A DNA stretch of 64,000 nt from Pelagibius sp. Alg239-R121 (GCF_947331435.1 NZ_CAMZOF010000012.1:62001-126000), one strand, 5' to 3'. Numbered from the stretch's first letter, positions 16,703 to 26,222 are shown. Translations and numbers: made by a program. The notes: generated by a model from the letters alone, not told the origin.

Positions 16703-17644
16703 ATGACCGCATGCCCCATCATCATCGACTGCGATCCAGGTCAGGACGATGCGATCATGCTGCTCTTGTCGCTGGCGTCCCCGGATGAGCTCGACGTTCT
16801 CGGAATTACCACTGTCGCCGGCAATGTCCCTCTGGCCTTTACCTCCCGCAATGCCAGGATCCTCTGTGATCTGGCAGGCAGGCAGGAACTCGGTGTCTAT
16901 GCCGGCTGCAGCCGTCCTTTGGTGCGGAGACTGGTAACCGCAGAAGAAGTGCACGGTAAAACTGGCATCGATGGCATTGAGATCACGGAACCCATCACGC
17001 CGCTGAGCGACATTCATGCAGTCGATTTCCTTGTCGAAACTCTTTCCGCCGCTGAAAAGAACGCGATCACCTTGGTCCCGATCGGCCCTCTGACCAACAT
17101 CGCGGCAGCCTTGATCAAGGCACCCGAAATCGCTGAGAAAATCCGCGAGATCGTGCTGATGGGTGGAGCCATGCGCGAGGGCGGCAACACGACACCGTCG
17201 GCGGAATTCAATATCTACGTCGATCCGCATGCTGCGGACGTGGTCTTTCGCTGCGGACGGCCCATCGTGGTCATGGGCCTGGACGTTACGCATCAGGTAC
17301 TCACGACTCAGGCGCGTCTAAAACGCATCAAGGCACTCAACAATCCCGTCGCCGACGCAGCCCACAACATGCTGGCCTTTTTCGACCGGCACGATGTTCA
17401 GAAATACGGGTCCGACGGCGCCCCGCTCCATGATCCCTGCACCGCGGCCTATCTGCTTCAGCCTGAACTCTTTAAGGCCAAGACCTGTAACCTGGAAGTC
17501 GAAATCCATGCCGAACTGACTATGGGTCACACCGCCGTCGACTTTTGGCAGGTCACGGATCGGCCTAAGAATGTCCAGTGGGTCCACGAGGTCGACAGTG
17601 ACGGATTTTTCGACCTGCTGATTGAACGCCTGGGGAGATACTAA
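16703..17644 (+). CDS. Inosine-uridine preferring nucleoside hydrolase
   Basis: A 313-residue nucleoside hydrolase that cleaves ribonucleosides to ribose and base in the cytoplasm. The calcium site is the N-terminal IIDCDPGQDDAIMLLL with its Asp cluster. Also seen are ITTVAGNVPL, LVPIGPLTNIAAAL, VLMGGAMREGGN, the PSAEFNIYVDPHAADVVF ribose-binding stretch and GLDVTHQVL with the active-site His. GCGAGG lies at good spacing before the ATG at 16703; an ATG six codons upstream is possible. It may share a transcript with the cyclase gene 67 bases downstream. Confidence 0.93.
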   Translation: MTACPIIIDCDPGQDDAIMLLLSLASPDELDVLGITTVAGNVPLAFTSRNARILCDLAGRQELGVYAGCSRPLVRRLVTAEEVHGKTGIDGIEITEPITPLSDIHAVDFLVETLSAAEKNAITLVPIGPLTNIAAALIKAPEIAEKIREIVLMGGAMREGGNTTPSAEFNIYVDPHAADVVFRCGRPIVVMGLDVTHQVLTTQARLKRIKALNNPVADAAHNMLAFFDRHDVQKYGSDGAPLHDPCTAAYLLQPELFKAKTCNLEVEIHAELTMGHTAVDFWQVTDRPKNVQWVHEVDSDGFFDLLIERLGRY

Positions 17645-17711
17645 AAGGCTAAGCGAAACTCCTTCTACTCCGCTCTTCGCAGGCGGATGCCATTGACGGA
17701 ATCCCATTGAA

Positions 17712-18995
17712 ATGACCGACACCAAGCAGCTTTTCTTTGATGCCGAACGTCGGGCAGAGAGGTTGCTGGGATGGGTCCGGGTTGCAATTTCGCTAATCCT
17801 GGCAGTGCTCTTTGCCGCGACGGTGTTGCGGGAATTAACCACGGCCGATCCAATTCTCCGACGACAATTGTCGTTGGCGGCCTTGACCATGGCCGGGTAT
17901 CTGGTCATCGGCCTCATATCCCTTACCGCAGCGAGGCGGGAAGTCTTTCGGACCTGGCATACCTGGACCTTTGCAACCTGCGACGTCGGTTTCGTTCTGC
18001 TGAGCCTGTACATCGGCTTGATCAACACCGGCGCAGACGCCAACTACCTCACTTCCCTGCCCGCCGCCTGGTTGATTCCGCTGGTTCTTGCATTCGGCGC
18101 ATTGCGCTTTAATCCCTTTCAACAAGCTTATGTGACAGCGCTTATCGGCCTGGGCCTTGCCGTCATTGCCCTATGGGCTGTTTCCTGGGTGGACGCCTCA
18201 ACCCATGCTTTCCCAGATGGCTTGAACCGCCTGTTCGAGGCACCGCCGAATATCATGCGCCTGGGCATGATCGTGCTTGCCGGCGTTATCCTAACGGTTG
18301 CCGTATACAGAACGCGGCAATTCCTAACGCGCGCACTGGAGGAAAATCGGCGCCGTATTCATCTGACCCGTTATCTGCCTCCCGAGCTCAGCGACGAACT
18401 TTCCGACAAGGGCACCGCAGAGCTGAGGTCGGGACAGCGGCGCAGAGTTGCTGTTCTTTTCGTCGATGTGCGCGGTTTCACGCACCGGTCTGAAGGTCTG
18501 AGCCCGGCAGCGCTCAGCAATTTCGTCACGCGCTTCCGTCGATGTGTCACGGACGCCGCGGCAGCGCACTCGGGAATCGTTGATAAATTCATCGGCGATG
18601 CGGCTCTCGTTGTATTCGGTTTAACCGATGACGCCGGAAATCATGGCCGAAATGCCATTGCCTGCGCCCAACAATTACAAGCGAACGTCGAAACCTGGAA
18701 CCGCGAACCAGGCCCGAAATGTGCGCCGGTTGAAGTCGGTGTCGGCATACATTGGGGTGAGGTGTTCTGCGGCGCCGTGGGCGATGACAAACGTCTTGAG
18801 TTCACCGTTCTGGGCGATACCGTCAATGTCGCGGCCCGGATCGAGGAACTCACCAAGAGCGTCCAATCCTGGCTGATCGTTTCCGGGGAGCTGCTCTCAA
18901 TTGCGGGGGAAGCGGAAGAGGATGGCTGGCAGCCGGTGGAACAGACGACGCTAAGAGGGCGTGACAAGCCAATCAAACTCTTCCAGCCAAGATAA
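17712..18995 (+). CDS. Membrane-anchored class III adenylate/guanylate cyclase
   Basis: A 427-residue protein with six hydrophobic helices (about 22-40, 53-72, 89-105, 116-134, 141-159, 184-200) and a C-terminal class III cyclase domain from about residue 240. Metal-binding Asp252 (VLFVDVRGF) and Asp296 (FIGDAAL) are present, as are the transition-state Asn372 and Arg376 in DTVNVAARIEE. Lys292 and Asp369 occupy the purine-specifying positions in the pattern seen in adenylate cyclases, so cAMP is the likely product. LTRYLPPELSDEL just before the catalytic domain is the usual linker. All catalytic residues seem intact. Confidence 0.92.
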   Translation: MTDTKQLFFDAERRAERLLGWVRVAISLILAVLFAATVLRELTTADPILRRQLSLAALTMAGYLVIGLISLTAARREVFRTWHTWTFATCDVGFVLLSLYIGLINTGADANYLTSLPAAWLIPLVLAFGALRFNPFQQAYVTALIGLGLAVIALWAVSWVDASTHAFPDGLNRLFEAPPNIMRLGMIVLAGVILTVAVYRTRQFLTRALEENRRRIHLTRYLPPELSDELSDKGTAELRSGQRRRVAVLFVDVRGFTHRSEGLSPAALSNFVTRFRRCVTDAAAAHSGIVDKFIGDAALVVFGLTDDAGNHGRNAIACAQQLQANVETWNREPGPKCAPVEVGVGIHWGEVFCGAVGDDKRLEFTVLGDTVNVAARIEELTKSVQSWLIVSGELLSIAGEAEEDGWQPVEQTTLRGRDKPIKLFQPR

Positions 18996-19016
18996 ACAAT
19001 CTGCCAAAAACCAGAC

Positions 19017-19547
19017 CTAGCCACCAGCCTTTGGCCTGCTCTGAACGGGCACCGTCAGATTGACGAACATATCGATCTTGCCGCCATCGTTGGACAGCGG
19101 CCAGACACCTCGGACCACAGGGCGCCAATGATAGATCTCGTGAAAAACCGCAGTCTGCCAAAAACTAGGTTGTTCATGGACGAACGTGTAGAGATAGGGC
19201 TCGGTGATGACTTGAACATTGCCACCAACGATGACGTCGCGCGTTGTCTTTCCGGTGACATCCTGACCTGCCAGATTAGCGAGTTCGGTACCGCAGAGGC
19301 GGTAATAGAAAAAAACGCCGTCCTCGTCTTCCCGCAGCTCGACAAGCAGCATCCATGGCAGCGCTGCAGGCCCCATCGCAACCGGGTCGAGGTCCTTTCT
19401 CGAAGGAAAGCGGCCGAGAGCTTGGTGCAATGAAAGCCAATAGCGGTCAAATTTCCCAATGGCATCGTTGTGATGGATGGGCGGTTCATCGACACGAGCC
19501 GGTTCGCTATAGAGCGCGATGTGGTTCGATGACGCTGTCTCGGACAC
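19017..19547 (-). CDS. PAS_5-type PAS domain protein
   Basis: A 176-residue protein that is essentially one PAS_5 domain. The pattern FDRYWLSLHQALGRFPSRKDLDP, then LPWMLLVELREDEDGVFFYYRLCGTELANLAGQDVTGK, matches this alphaproteobacterial PAS class, in which the domain stands alone without a kinase or cyclase. A similar protein lies at 49816-50280. Ligand and partner are not known. It converges with the cyclase gene and could contribute to signal input, but that is only positional. Confidence 0.8.
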   Translation of the reverse strand: MSETASSNHIALYSEPARVDEPPIHHNDAIGKFDRYWLSLHQALGRFPSRKDLDPVAMGPAALPWMLLVELREDEDGVFFYYRLCGTELANLAGQDVTGKTTRDVIVGGNVQVITEPYLYTFVHEQPSFWQTAVFHEIYHWRPVVRGVWPLSNDGGKIDMFVNLTVPVQSRPKAGG

Positions 19548-19607
19548 TTTTCTTAATCCTCAAGCAAGTGCAAGACCCTGGGGAAATTCACTGATTGGTT
19601 GGCGTAG

Positions 19608-20117
19608 TATGCCTCCGATTGGATAAAGCTCCCTAAAGATTTTTTCGTCCGGAACGGCCTCTTCCCACTAATGGCGTCGATGATGATCGCGCTGGATCCC
19701 ACAACCGCAGAGAACGGTTGTCTAAAGGTCCTGCGTGGATCTCATAAACTCGGGCGGATCGATCACAAGCTGCTGGAAGGCGAACAGGTCGGCGCCGACC
19801 TGATGCGGGTCGAACAGGCCCAAAATCACCTGGAAACCAAGTTGGTGGAAATGGCGCCGGGCGATGCCCTGTTCTTCCACTGCAACACTCTGCACCGTTC
19901 AGACCAGAATCGCTCGGACCAGCGCCGCTGGACGTTGCTATGTTGCTTCAACGCCGCCCGCGATGATCCCTATATCGCGCATCACCATCCCGGTTACACC
20001 AAGTTGGAGAAGGTCGGCGACGATGCCATCAAACGGGCCGGGCTCAAATTCGCCACCTCTGAAGATCATTCGAGCTTTATGGAAACAGCCGTGGCCCCAG
20101 CTGAACTGTCAGATTAG
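19608..20117 (+). pseudogene. Phytanoyl-CoA dioxygenase family, N-terminally truncated
   Basis: The frame from 19608 encodes the C-terminal half of a PhyH-type Fe(II)/2-oxoglutarate oxygenase: MIALDPTTAENGCLKVLRGSHKLGRIDH, then MAPGDALFFHCNTLHRSDQNRSDQRRWTLLCCFNAARDDP. The second iron His (in NTLHRSD) and the 2-oxoglutarate Arg are there. The N-terminal half with the HxD iron ligands is missing: a TAG at 19605 closes the frame and the next gene is only 60 bases upstream. The longest ATG ORF is 19671-20117 (148 residues, versus roughly 260-300 for full-length members). It is therefore a remnant, not a working enzyme. Confidence 0.75.
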
Positions 20118-20131
20118 GTTCAGAGTGCCGT

Positions 20132-21190
20132 TCAGGGTTTTGCCAAAATCAAAGTACCATCATTGAGGCCGTAAAGCAGTTCGGGTTTGTTGTCGCCGTC
20201 CAGATCACTCGCCACGACGGCTGTGGTTATCCGCCCTGCGTACTTCGACCCATCCTCTGGCAGACTGGCAATGATCTTTGCCTTGCCTCCGGCCAAGCTG
20301 ACGATCTGAAGTCGATTGCGTCCGGCGTCGGGAAGCGCCAAGTCGAGCAAACCATCGGCATTCCAGTCAAGCACCGTCGCCATATCCAATTCCCGGCTAC
20401 CGATGGCGTGATTGGAAAAGCCGTAGAGTGATTGTTCCTCAATCAAACCATCAGATGTGAGCGAAACAAAACGCAGGGTGCCGCCAATGTGCGGGGTTTC
20501 GACATAGGCAATCTCAATCACTCCATCGCCGTCGAAATCGGCGGCACCGGCTGGATTGAGCCAACGATGGGAGAGACCGATGGCGGCGGTCTCTCCGAGC
20601 GGAACAATCACACCGCTCTCCAATCCATAAACCGCCAGGGCGGCGCCTCCATTCAAGTAGCTGCGGATCACCACGAACTCATCGTCGCCGTCACCGTTCA
20701 AATCAAGGACACGGACCCGACGGTCCTCAAAGACAGATGCGTCGTCGAGCTCAAGCCTAGCCGTCTCGCCAACATCGTTTGAAACCGCTAGACCAGACGC
20801 CTCGATGGCATCGCCGAGAATGGCGTGATCGTAGCGTCGTGTTGGCCCCGTCAGCCAGGCCATACGTTCTGTTTCGAGACTATGGGTCAAGATCCCATCG
20901 GAGAGGATGTCCGCGGGCTCCCCATCCGTTTCTTCTGCGCCGCTCCAGGGTGATATCTCCTCGCTCTCGCCGTTCAGAACGAGCCGGCGGGTAACTCCCT
21001 CACAATCCACAAAGGAAACCGTCCGGGCAAGGTCGCCTGTCGATAAACCACCTTGTTTTTCGAACTGCCCCTCGAGGCTTCTGACGCAGAGGTGATTGAA
21101 ACCAGATTCATGACGTTCCGCAGCACTACCGGCAGAAAAGGGCAAACCGCAGAGGAATAAACCGGCAACTATGTGAGGAACCTGCTTCAC
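20132..21190 (-). CDS. Secreted FG-GAP/VCBS repeat protein
   Basis: About 352 residues with an N-terminal signal peptide (VPHIVAGLFLCGLPFSAGSA) and at least four calcium-loop repeats: DLNGDGDDEFVVI, DFDGDGVIEIAYVE, DWNADGLLDLALPD and DLDGDNKPELLYGL. These are blades of an integrin-alpha-like beta-propeller. The chosen start is a GTG (21190) before KQVPHIV; GGAG lies upstream at a rather long distance. The frame continues to 21289 but that segment is not signal-like. Two cysteines (NHLCVRSLEG and SFVDCEG) may form a disulfide. Function unknown; the propeller is probably periplasmic or outer-surface. Confidence 0.8.
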   Translation of the reverse strand: MKQVPHIVAGLFLCGLPFSAGSAAERHESGFNHLCVRSLEGQFEKQGGLSTGDLARTVSFVDCEGVTRRLVLNGESEEISPWSGAEETDGEPADILSDGILTHSLETERMAWLTGPTRRYDHAILGDAIEASGLAVSNDVGETARLELDDASVFEDRRVRVLDLNGDGDDEFVVIRSYLNGGAALAVYGLESGVIVPLGETAAIGLSHRWLNPAGAADFDGDGVIEIAYVETPHIGGTLRFVSLTSDGLIEEQSLYGFSNHAIGSRELDMATVLDWNADGLLDLALPDAGRNRLQIVSLAGGKAKIIASLPEDGSKYAGRITTAVVASDLDGDNKPELLYGLNDGTLILAKP

Positions 21191-21321
21191 TGAAAGTCTG
21201 CTTCTCCTGCCAGAGCGGATCGTTGTTTTTTGAAACCATATCGTGGTTTGGTCAAAACCTCTGGACCCACTCCAAATCACATCTTGCATTAAGCCGCCAT
21301 TAATACGGCAATGGGGAAGGT

Positions 21322-22167
21322 TCAGACAACCCGCTCGGAAACATAATCTGCAATGACTTGTGTCATCTTCCTCAGAGACTGCTTAAGCGCATCAAAGCGC
21401 TCGTTCCGCGTAATCTTGTCTTCATCCATATAGAGAACACGGTTGATTTCGATCTGGATCGAATACCGGTTCGCTGCTGGATCAGAATAGCGTTGAACCA
21501 GTTCAACACCTTTATAGGGTTCGTTGAACAGCACCGAGTAACCTTCGTCACGCAGGGTTTTCGCAATCAGTTCAGAAAAGCCTTTTTCGCAAGTCGTCCC
21601 ATCCCGGTCACCGAGGACAAAGTCGGCCCGCCGGGTCACACCGTCCTCGGTGGTTTCATCGCCCCATTCCGGCATGGAATGGCAGTCGACGTGATAGATG
21701 AAACCGTGTTTGGCATGAAAGTGCTCGAACAGGCCCGACAGCGCGGAATGGTAAGGTTGCCAGCAGCAGTCGATGCGGGACTGAACCTCCTGCTGGCTCA
21801 AAAGACGGTCATAAATTCTGCCGTAGGTCTTGACCTGCCGCCAAATCAGACCCACGCCGTTGTCCAGTTTAAACGACGGGGTGCTTTCCCCCGGCCAGCC
21901 GCCATCGATCATCGCCGGATCGATGTCCAGCAGACCGCGGTTCGGATCGATGTAGCAACGCGGGAACAACGCATGCAGCAGGGTTGCACCCTGATCCGGC
22001 ACATGATCGTAGAGCTCATCGATAAAAGCATCTTCAGAGCGCCGCAGGAGCGCGCGGTCAAGCACATGATCGAAATCGTCCGGGTAGCGGGCGCCGGAAT
22101 GCGGACTGTCGAAGATGAGAGGAAGAGGATCGGATTTCGGCGCTTCAATGATGATCTGATCGGTCAC
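21322..22167 (-). CDS. N-formylglutamate amidohydrolase
   Basis: A 281-residue protein of the PF05013 family that hydrolyses N-formyl-L-glutamate (last step of one histidine route) or related N-acyl amino acids. Signatures are LIFDSPHSGARYPDDF at the N-terminus, HALFPRCYIDPNRG, and YHVDCHSMPEWG with zinc-ligand His residues. It lies 42 bases after the last ABC-transporter gene on the same strand and is probably the final gene of that operon. No other hut genes are nearby, so a general N-acyl-amino-acid deacylase role tied to the importer is a reasonable alternative. Confidence 0.9.
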   Translation of the reverse strand: MTDQIIIEAPKSDPLPLIFDSPHSGARYPDDFDHVLDRALLRRSEDAFIDELYDHVPDQGATLLHALFPRCYIDPNRGLLDIDPAMIDGGWPGESTPSFKLDNGVGLIWRQVKTYGRIYDRLLSQQEVQSRIDCCWQPYHSALSGLFEHFHAKHGFIYHVDCHSMPEWGDETTEDGVTRRADFVLGDRDGTTCEKGFSELIAKTLRDEGYSVLFNEPYKGVELVQRYSDPAANRYSIQIEINRVLYMDEDKITRNERFDALKQSLRKMTQVIADYVSERVV

Positions 22168-22209
22168 GATAACTCGTCTGAAAGGTGAAATGGATTCGGC
22201 GAGGACGGT

Positions 22210-23220
22210 TCAGTCGTTGAGGTGGCAGGCTGAGATTCTATCCGGCCCAATCGACTTCAGGACCGGCCTTGCAGAAGAACAAGGGCCGAAAGACTGGGGG
22301 CACCGTGGATGAAAGTGACAGCCGGGCGGCGGATCCAAGGGTGAGGGAATTTCACCCTTGATCGGCTGAAAATCGCGTTTGCGCTGATCAAGACGCGGTA
22401 CTTCGGAAAGAAGCGCCTGGGCGTAAGGATGATTTGGAGCCGCAAAGAGTGCCTCGGCCTGCGCGGTCTCCACGACCCGCCCAAGATACATGATCACCAC
22501 CCGTTCCGAGATGTGCTCGACCACCGACAGATCATGGCTGATAAAGAGATACGTCAGATCAAACTCTTCACGCAGGTCCATGAAAAGATTGATTATTTGT
22601 GCCTGGATTGAAACGTCCAATGCAGCGATCGCCTCGTCACAGACCAGGAACTTCGGCTTGACCGCCAAGGCCCGCGCAATCCCGATACGCTGGCGCTGAC
22701 CGCCGGAGAACTGATGGGGATACCGGCGCTTGAGAGCGGGGTCCAAACCAACCTTAGTCAAGATCTCATCGACATAGTCCGACATGCCCTTACGCGGCAC
22801 CAAACCATGGACCACAGGCGCCTCGCCCACGATATCTTCGACGCGCATACGCGGGTTTAAACTCGAGAAGGGATCCTGGAAAATCATCTGAACGGCGAAG
22901 GTCGCCTCCAGCTTGTCATCGCCGCTCAGCGACGCAATGTCCCTCCCCTTGTAGAGCACGGCACCATCACTTGGCGGCATAATGCCAGCCACCATGCGGC
23001 CAAGGGTCGACTTGCCGCAACCGGACTCACCAACCAATCCGACAACATCGCCTTCATCGATCGAAAGGTCCACGCCATCGACGGCGTGTACCGTTTCCTC
23101 CTCCAGGCCGGCGCCGAGCCGACGTGCGATTTTTCCGGCGATATCCAGCCGTTTCACAAAACGTTTGCTGACGCCCTGAATTTCGATAAGGGGCGGGCCC
23201 GCTGACACCAGCTCACTCAT
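22210..23220 (-). CDS. Peptide-type ABC transporter ATPase, OppF/DppF-like
   Basis: A 336-residue ATPase. Walker A is [19 protein letters not shown], the signature QFSGGQRQRIGIARAL, and Walker B FLVCDEAIAALD. The C-terminal oligopeptide-transporter extension with the cysteine pattern CHFHPRCPQSFGPC is present and may hold an Fe-S cluster, as reported for some OppD/F-type ATPases. The ATG at 23220 overlaps the previous stop as ATGA, so translation is coupled to the partner ATPase. It powers import with the neighbouring permeases. Confidence 0.92.
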   Translation of the reverse strand: MSELVSAGPPLIEIQGVSKRFVKRLDIAGKIARRLGAGLEEETVHAVDGVDLSIDEGDVVGLVGESGCGKSTLGRMVAGIMPPSDGAVLYKGRDIASLSGDDKLEATFAVQMIFQDPFSSLNPRMRVEDIVGEAPVVHGLVPRKGMSDYVDEILTKVGLDPALKRRYPHQFSGGQRQRIGIARALAVKPKFLVCDEAIAALDVSIQAQIINLFMDLREEFDLTYLFISHDLSVVEHISERVVIMYLGRVVETAQAEALFAAPNHPYAQALLSEVPRLDQRKRDFQPIKGEIPSPLDPPPGCHFHPRCPQSFGPCSSARPVLKSIGPDRISACHLND

Positions 23221-24248
23221 GCGCCTGCCTCCTGGCGATGCGGATGGTGGCACCGGATCTCGCGTCCCGGCATTTCTTCTATGACCTCCGGCGTGGCATC
23301 ACAGTGATCGTCCGCGCGCGGACAGCGTGCCTTGAAAGCGCAACCGGACGGCAAACCGATCAGGCTGGGCGTCATGCCGGGAATCTGATTGAGGCGGTCG
23401 CCACGCTTGTTGGCGGACGGCACGGAGCCCAAAAGTCCGACGCTGTAAGGATGAAGCGGGTGATCGATGACCTCATCCGTCTGTCCGGTTTCGACAATGC
23501 GGCCCGCGTACATCACCGCAATCCGGTCGGCCAGTCCGGCAACCACGGCAAGGTCATGGGTAATCCAGATCATGGCCGTACCGGTGCGACGGCAAAGCGC
23601 CTGCGCCTCGTGCAGAATCTGGGCCTGAATAGTGACGTCGAGCGCGGTTGTGGGTTCATCGGCGATGATCAGGTCCGGCTCATTCAGAAACGCGATGGCG
23701 ATGGCAACACGTTGCCGCATGCCGCCCGAAAGCTGATGCGGATAGGCATTCAAACGCTCGCCGGGTGACGGAATACCTACCATCTCCAGAGCATCGTAGG
23801 CGCGCTGACGGGCCGCCTTCCGGTCCATCTTGCGATGTGCCTGGATCGCCTCAATCATCTGGGTATCGACCCGCAGAACCGGGTTCAGGGTCATCATGGG
23901 ATCCTGAAAGATCATCGCGATTCGATTGCCACGCAGATCCTGCAGGCGTTCAGGCGACGCTGTGACCAGATCCTCACCGTTGAAACGGATGGCGCCGGAG
24001 ACGATGCGCCCTGGCGGATCGATCAGGCCGAGCACCGAAAAACCCGTGATCGATTTACCGGAGCCGGACTCGCCGGCGAGTCCCAGAATCTCTCCTGCCT
24101 TCACCGAAAAGCTGACATCATCAACCGCCTTCACGGCCCCGGCGCGGGTAAAGAAATGAGTCTTGAGATTCTCGACCACGAGCGTCGGTACCGCGCTGCC
24201 GTCGCGCTGACTGCTGGTTTTTTCCAGGGTGTCTTCAGCCACACTCAT
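23217..24248 (-). CDS. Peptide-type ABC transporter ATPase, OppD/DppD-like
   Basis: A 343-residue ATPase with Walker A GLAGESGSGKSITGFSVLG, signature [17 protein letters not shown] and Walker B DLIIADEPTTALD. The C-terminal CAFKARCPRADDHC carries the cysteine cluster typical of the group. Both ends overlap neighbouring genes by four bases (ATGA), the sign of a tightly coupled importer operon. It pairs with the OppF-like protein to form the nucleotide-binding heterodimer. Confidence 0.92.
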   Translation of the reverse strand: MSVAEDTLEKTSSQRDGSAVPTLVVENLKTHFFTRAGAVKAVDDVSFSVKAGEILGLAGESGSGKSITGFSVLGLIDPPGRIVSGAIRFNGEDLVTASPERLQDLRGNRIAMIFQDPMMTLNPVLRVDTQMIEAIQAHRKMDRKAARQRAYDALEMVGIPSPGERLNAYPHQLSGGMRQRVAIAIAFLNEPDLIIADEPTTALDVTIQAQILHEAQALCRRTGTAMIWITHDLAVVAGLADRIAVMYAGRIVETGQTDEVIDHPLHPYSVGLLGSVPSANKRGDRLNQIPGMTPSLIGLPSGCAFKARCPRADDHCDATPEVIEEMPGREIRCHHPHRQEAGA

Positions 24249-25195
24249 CGTTTCAGCCTCGGGTTCAAAACATCGCGCAGCTGATCACCCACCAGGTTGA
24301 TTGAGACAATGGTGATCAGCAACGCGATACCGGGGAAAACACTGATCCAGTATTTTCCGGAAAGCATGTATTCGAAGCCATTTGCGATGAGAACTCCCAA
24401 AGAGGGTTCCGTTTGCGGCAGGCCGACTCCGAGGAAGGATAAGGTTGCTTCCAGAGCGATGGCATGAGCGGTCTGGATGGTTCCAACCACGATCAGCGGA
24501 GCCAGACAGTTGGGCAGGATATGGCGAAACATGATGCGGGCGTGCGAGAGGCCCAGGGAAGCTGCAGCTTCCACGTACTCCTTACTGCGTTCAACCAATG
24601 CGGAACCGCGCACGGTCCGTGCGTAATAGGCCCATTGTGCCACCACCAGCGCGAGGATGATCTTGTCGATCCCCTTTCCCAGCAAGGCCACCAACATCAG
24701 CGCGACAAGCGCTGCAGGAAAAGAAAGCTGCAGATCGACGATGCGCATCACGAAGGTCTCGAAACGGCCACCGATGTAGGCCGCGGAGAGCCCCACCGAC
24801 ATGCCGATGGCAATCGCGATGATCCCCGACGTGATGCCGACCGCGAGGGAAATGCGCAGGCCGTAAAGGATGGCGGAATAGAGGTCTCTGCCGGCCCCGT
24901 CCGAGCCCAGCCACATGGTGTATTCGGTAAAGGCTTCCGAGCCTGGCGGCAGGCGCCCGTCAAGGATATCGACCTGTGCCAGATCGTAGGGATCCTGCGG
25001 CGTGATAAATGGTGCGAAGATCGCCGCGAGAATGATCGCCCCCAGCGTGAATAGCGCCCCAAGTGCCAGTCGGCTTTCCAGAAACTCTGAGACAAAGCGC
25101 CGGAAGGGCGTCTCGATCGCGGCTGCGGTTTCTTCCTGGGTGATCGCCAGACCTGCGTCGGCATCGGCACTTTGCTGTGTGATCTCCACCGTCAT
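24245..25195 (-). CDS. Peptide-type ABC permease, OppC/DppC-like
   Basis: About 316 residues. A cytoplasmic N-terminus precedes FLESRLALGALFTLGAIILAAIFAPFI, the usual first helix of DppC proteins, followed by GSDGAGRDLYSAILYGLRISLAVG and the EAA coupling loop VEAAASLGLSHARIMFRHILPN. The frame remains open to 25363 but the upstream part is not permease-like. The ATG at 25195 forms an ATGA overlap with the previous gene and matches the family start. Confidence 0.9.
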   Translation of the reverse strand: MTVEITQQSADADAGLAITQEETAAAIETPFRRFVSEFLESRLALGALFTLGAIILAAIFAPFITPQDPYDLAQVDILDGRLPPGSEAFTEYTMWLGSDGAGRDLYSAILYGLRISLAVGITSGIIAIAIGMSVGLSAAYIGGRFETFVMRIVDLQLSFPAALVALMLVALLGKGIDKIILALVVAQWAYYARTVRGSALVERSKEYVEAAASLGLSHARIMFRHILPNCLAPLIVVGTIQTAHAIALEATLSFLGVGLPQTEPSLGVLIANGFEYMLSGKYWISVFPGIALLITIVSINLVGDQLRDVLNPRLKR

Positions 25196-26169
25196 GCGCC
25201 TTGATCCTTCAGACGTACACGCGGATCGAGCAGCGAATAAACGATATCGACCACGAGATTGATTAGGACAAACAGGGCCACGATGATCATCAGATAGGCG
25301 ACGATCACCGGACGATCCAGAACCAGAATGGATTCGATTAAAAGTTTGCCCATGCCCGGCCAAGCAAAGATGGTCTCAGTCACGACTGAGAAGGCGATCA
25401 GGCTCCCGAACTCCAGGCCGATCACGGTTACCACCGGGATCAGAATATTCTTGAGCAGATGAACGCCGACAATCCGACGGCTCGACAGACCCTTGGCCCG
25501 GGCGAATTTGATGTAATCCTGATGTACGGCCTCCCGGGTTCCCGCGCGGGTCAGGCGCACCACGAGTGAGATCTTGAGCAGAGCCAGATTGAAGGCCGGC
25601 AGGCAGACATGGGAAAGACCATCCAACGTGAAAAGGCTGGAGGTCATGCCCAGGAAGGTCGCGGTATCCCCGCGCCCGGTGGACGGCAACCAGCCGAGTT
25701 CGACAGCAAAAATAATGATCATCATGAGACCGACCCAGAAAGTCGGCAGGGAAAAGCCCATGATCGACCCGGCCATGATGCCCTTTGAAACGTTGCTTTC
25801 CGGCCGCAAGCCGGCGAAGAGCCCCAGAGGAATTCCGATCACGATGGAAAGAAACAAGGCGGCGAATGCCAGCTCCATGGTGGCCGGCATGCGCTGCAGG
25901 ATCAGCTGCAACGCCGGTTGACCAAAAATGAAGGACTTGCCGAAGTCGCCGACCCAGATTCCCTTCAGGAAAAACAGGTATTGTTCGCCGATGGGGCGAT
26001 CCAGGCCGAGTGCCCGGATTGTTGCTTCGATATCCGCCTGGTCGGCTTCGGGATTGATCAGCATGTCGACAGGATCGCCGACGACATTCACGCCGAAAAA
26101 CACGATGGCCGACATGGCGAGAATTACGATCGCACTCTGCAACAGACGGCGAATCATAAACTCTGACAT
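25192..26169 (-). CDS. Peptide-type ABC permease, OppB/DppB-like
   Basis: About 325 residues with the family's N-terminal helix IRRLLQSAIVILAMSAIVFFGV, a large periplasmic loop (DQADIEATIRALGLDRP) and the coupling motif FARAKGLSSRRIVGVHLLKN. GGAGAGG before the ATG at 26169 defines the start. It is the first of four coupled transport genes after the hairpin-rich gap that separates it from the binding-protein gene. Confidence 0.9.
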   Translation of the reverse strand: MSEFMIRRLLQSAIVILAMSAIVFFGVNVVGDPVDMLINPEADQADIEATIRALGLDRPIGEQYLFFLKGIWVGDFGKSFIFGQPALQLILQRMPATMELAFAALFLSIVIGIPLGLFAGLRPESNVSKGIMAGSIMGFSLPTFWVGLMMIIIFAVELGWLPSTGRGDTATFLGMTSSLFTLDGLSHVCLPAFNLALLKISLVVRLTRAGTREAVHQDYIKFARAKGLSSRRIVGVHLLKNILIPVVTVIGLEFGSLIAFSVVTETIFAWPGMGKLLIESILVLDRPVIVAYLMIIVALFVLINLVVDIVYSLLDPRVRLKDQGA

Positions 26170-26201
26170 GGGAAACCTCTCCGTCGTCCAGAGTCTGATC
26201 G

Positions 26202-26222
26202 TTTTCACTGAATCAGTGAAAA
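26202..26222. promoter_or_regulatory. Perfect inverted repeat before the permease genes
   Basis: TTTTCACTGA and TCAGTGAAAA flank a single central A, 33 bases upstream of the OppB-like start. It is symmetric enough to be a repressor operator; as RNA it would need to melt central pairs to form a loop. The centre holds a GAATC site, the sequence methylated by CcrM in alphaproteobacteria. Confidence 0.5.
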
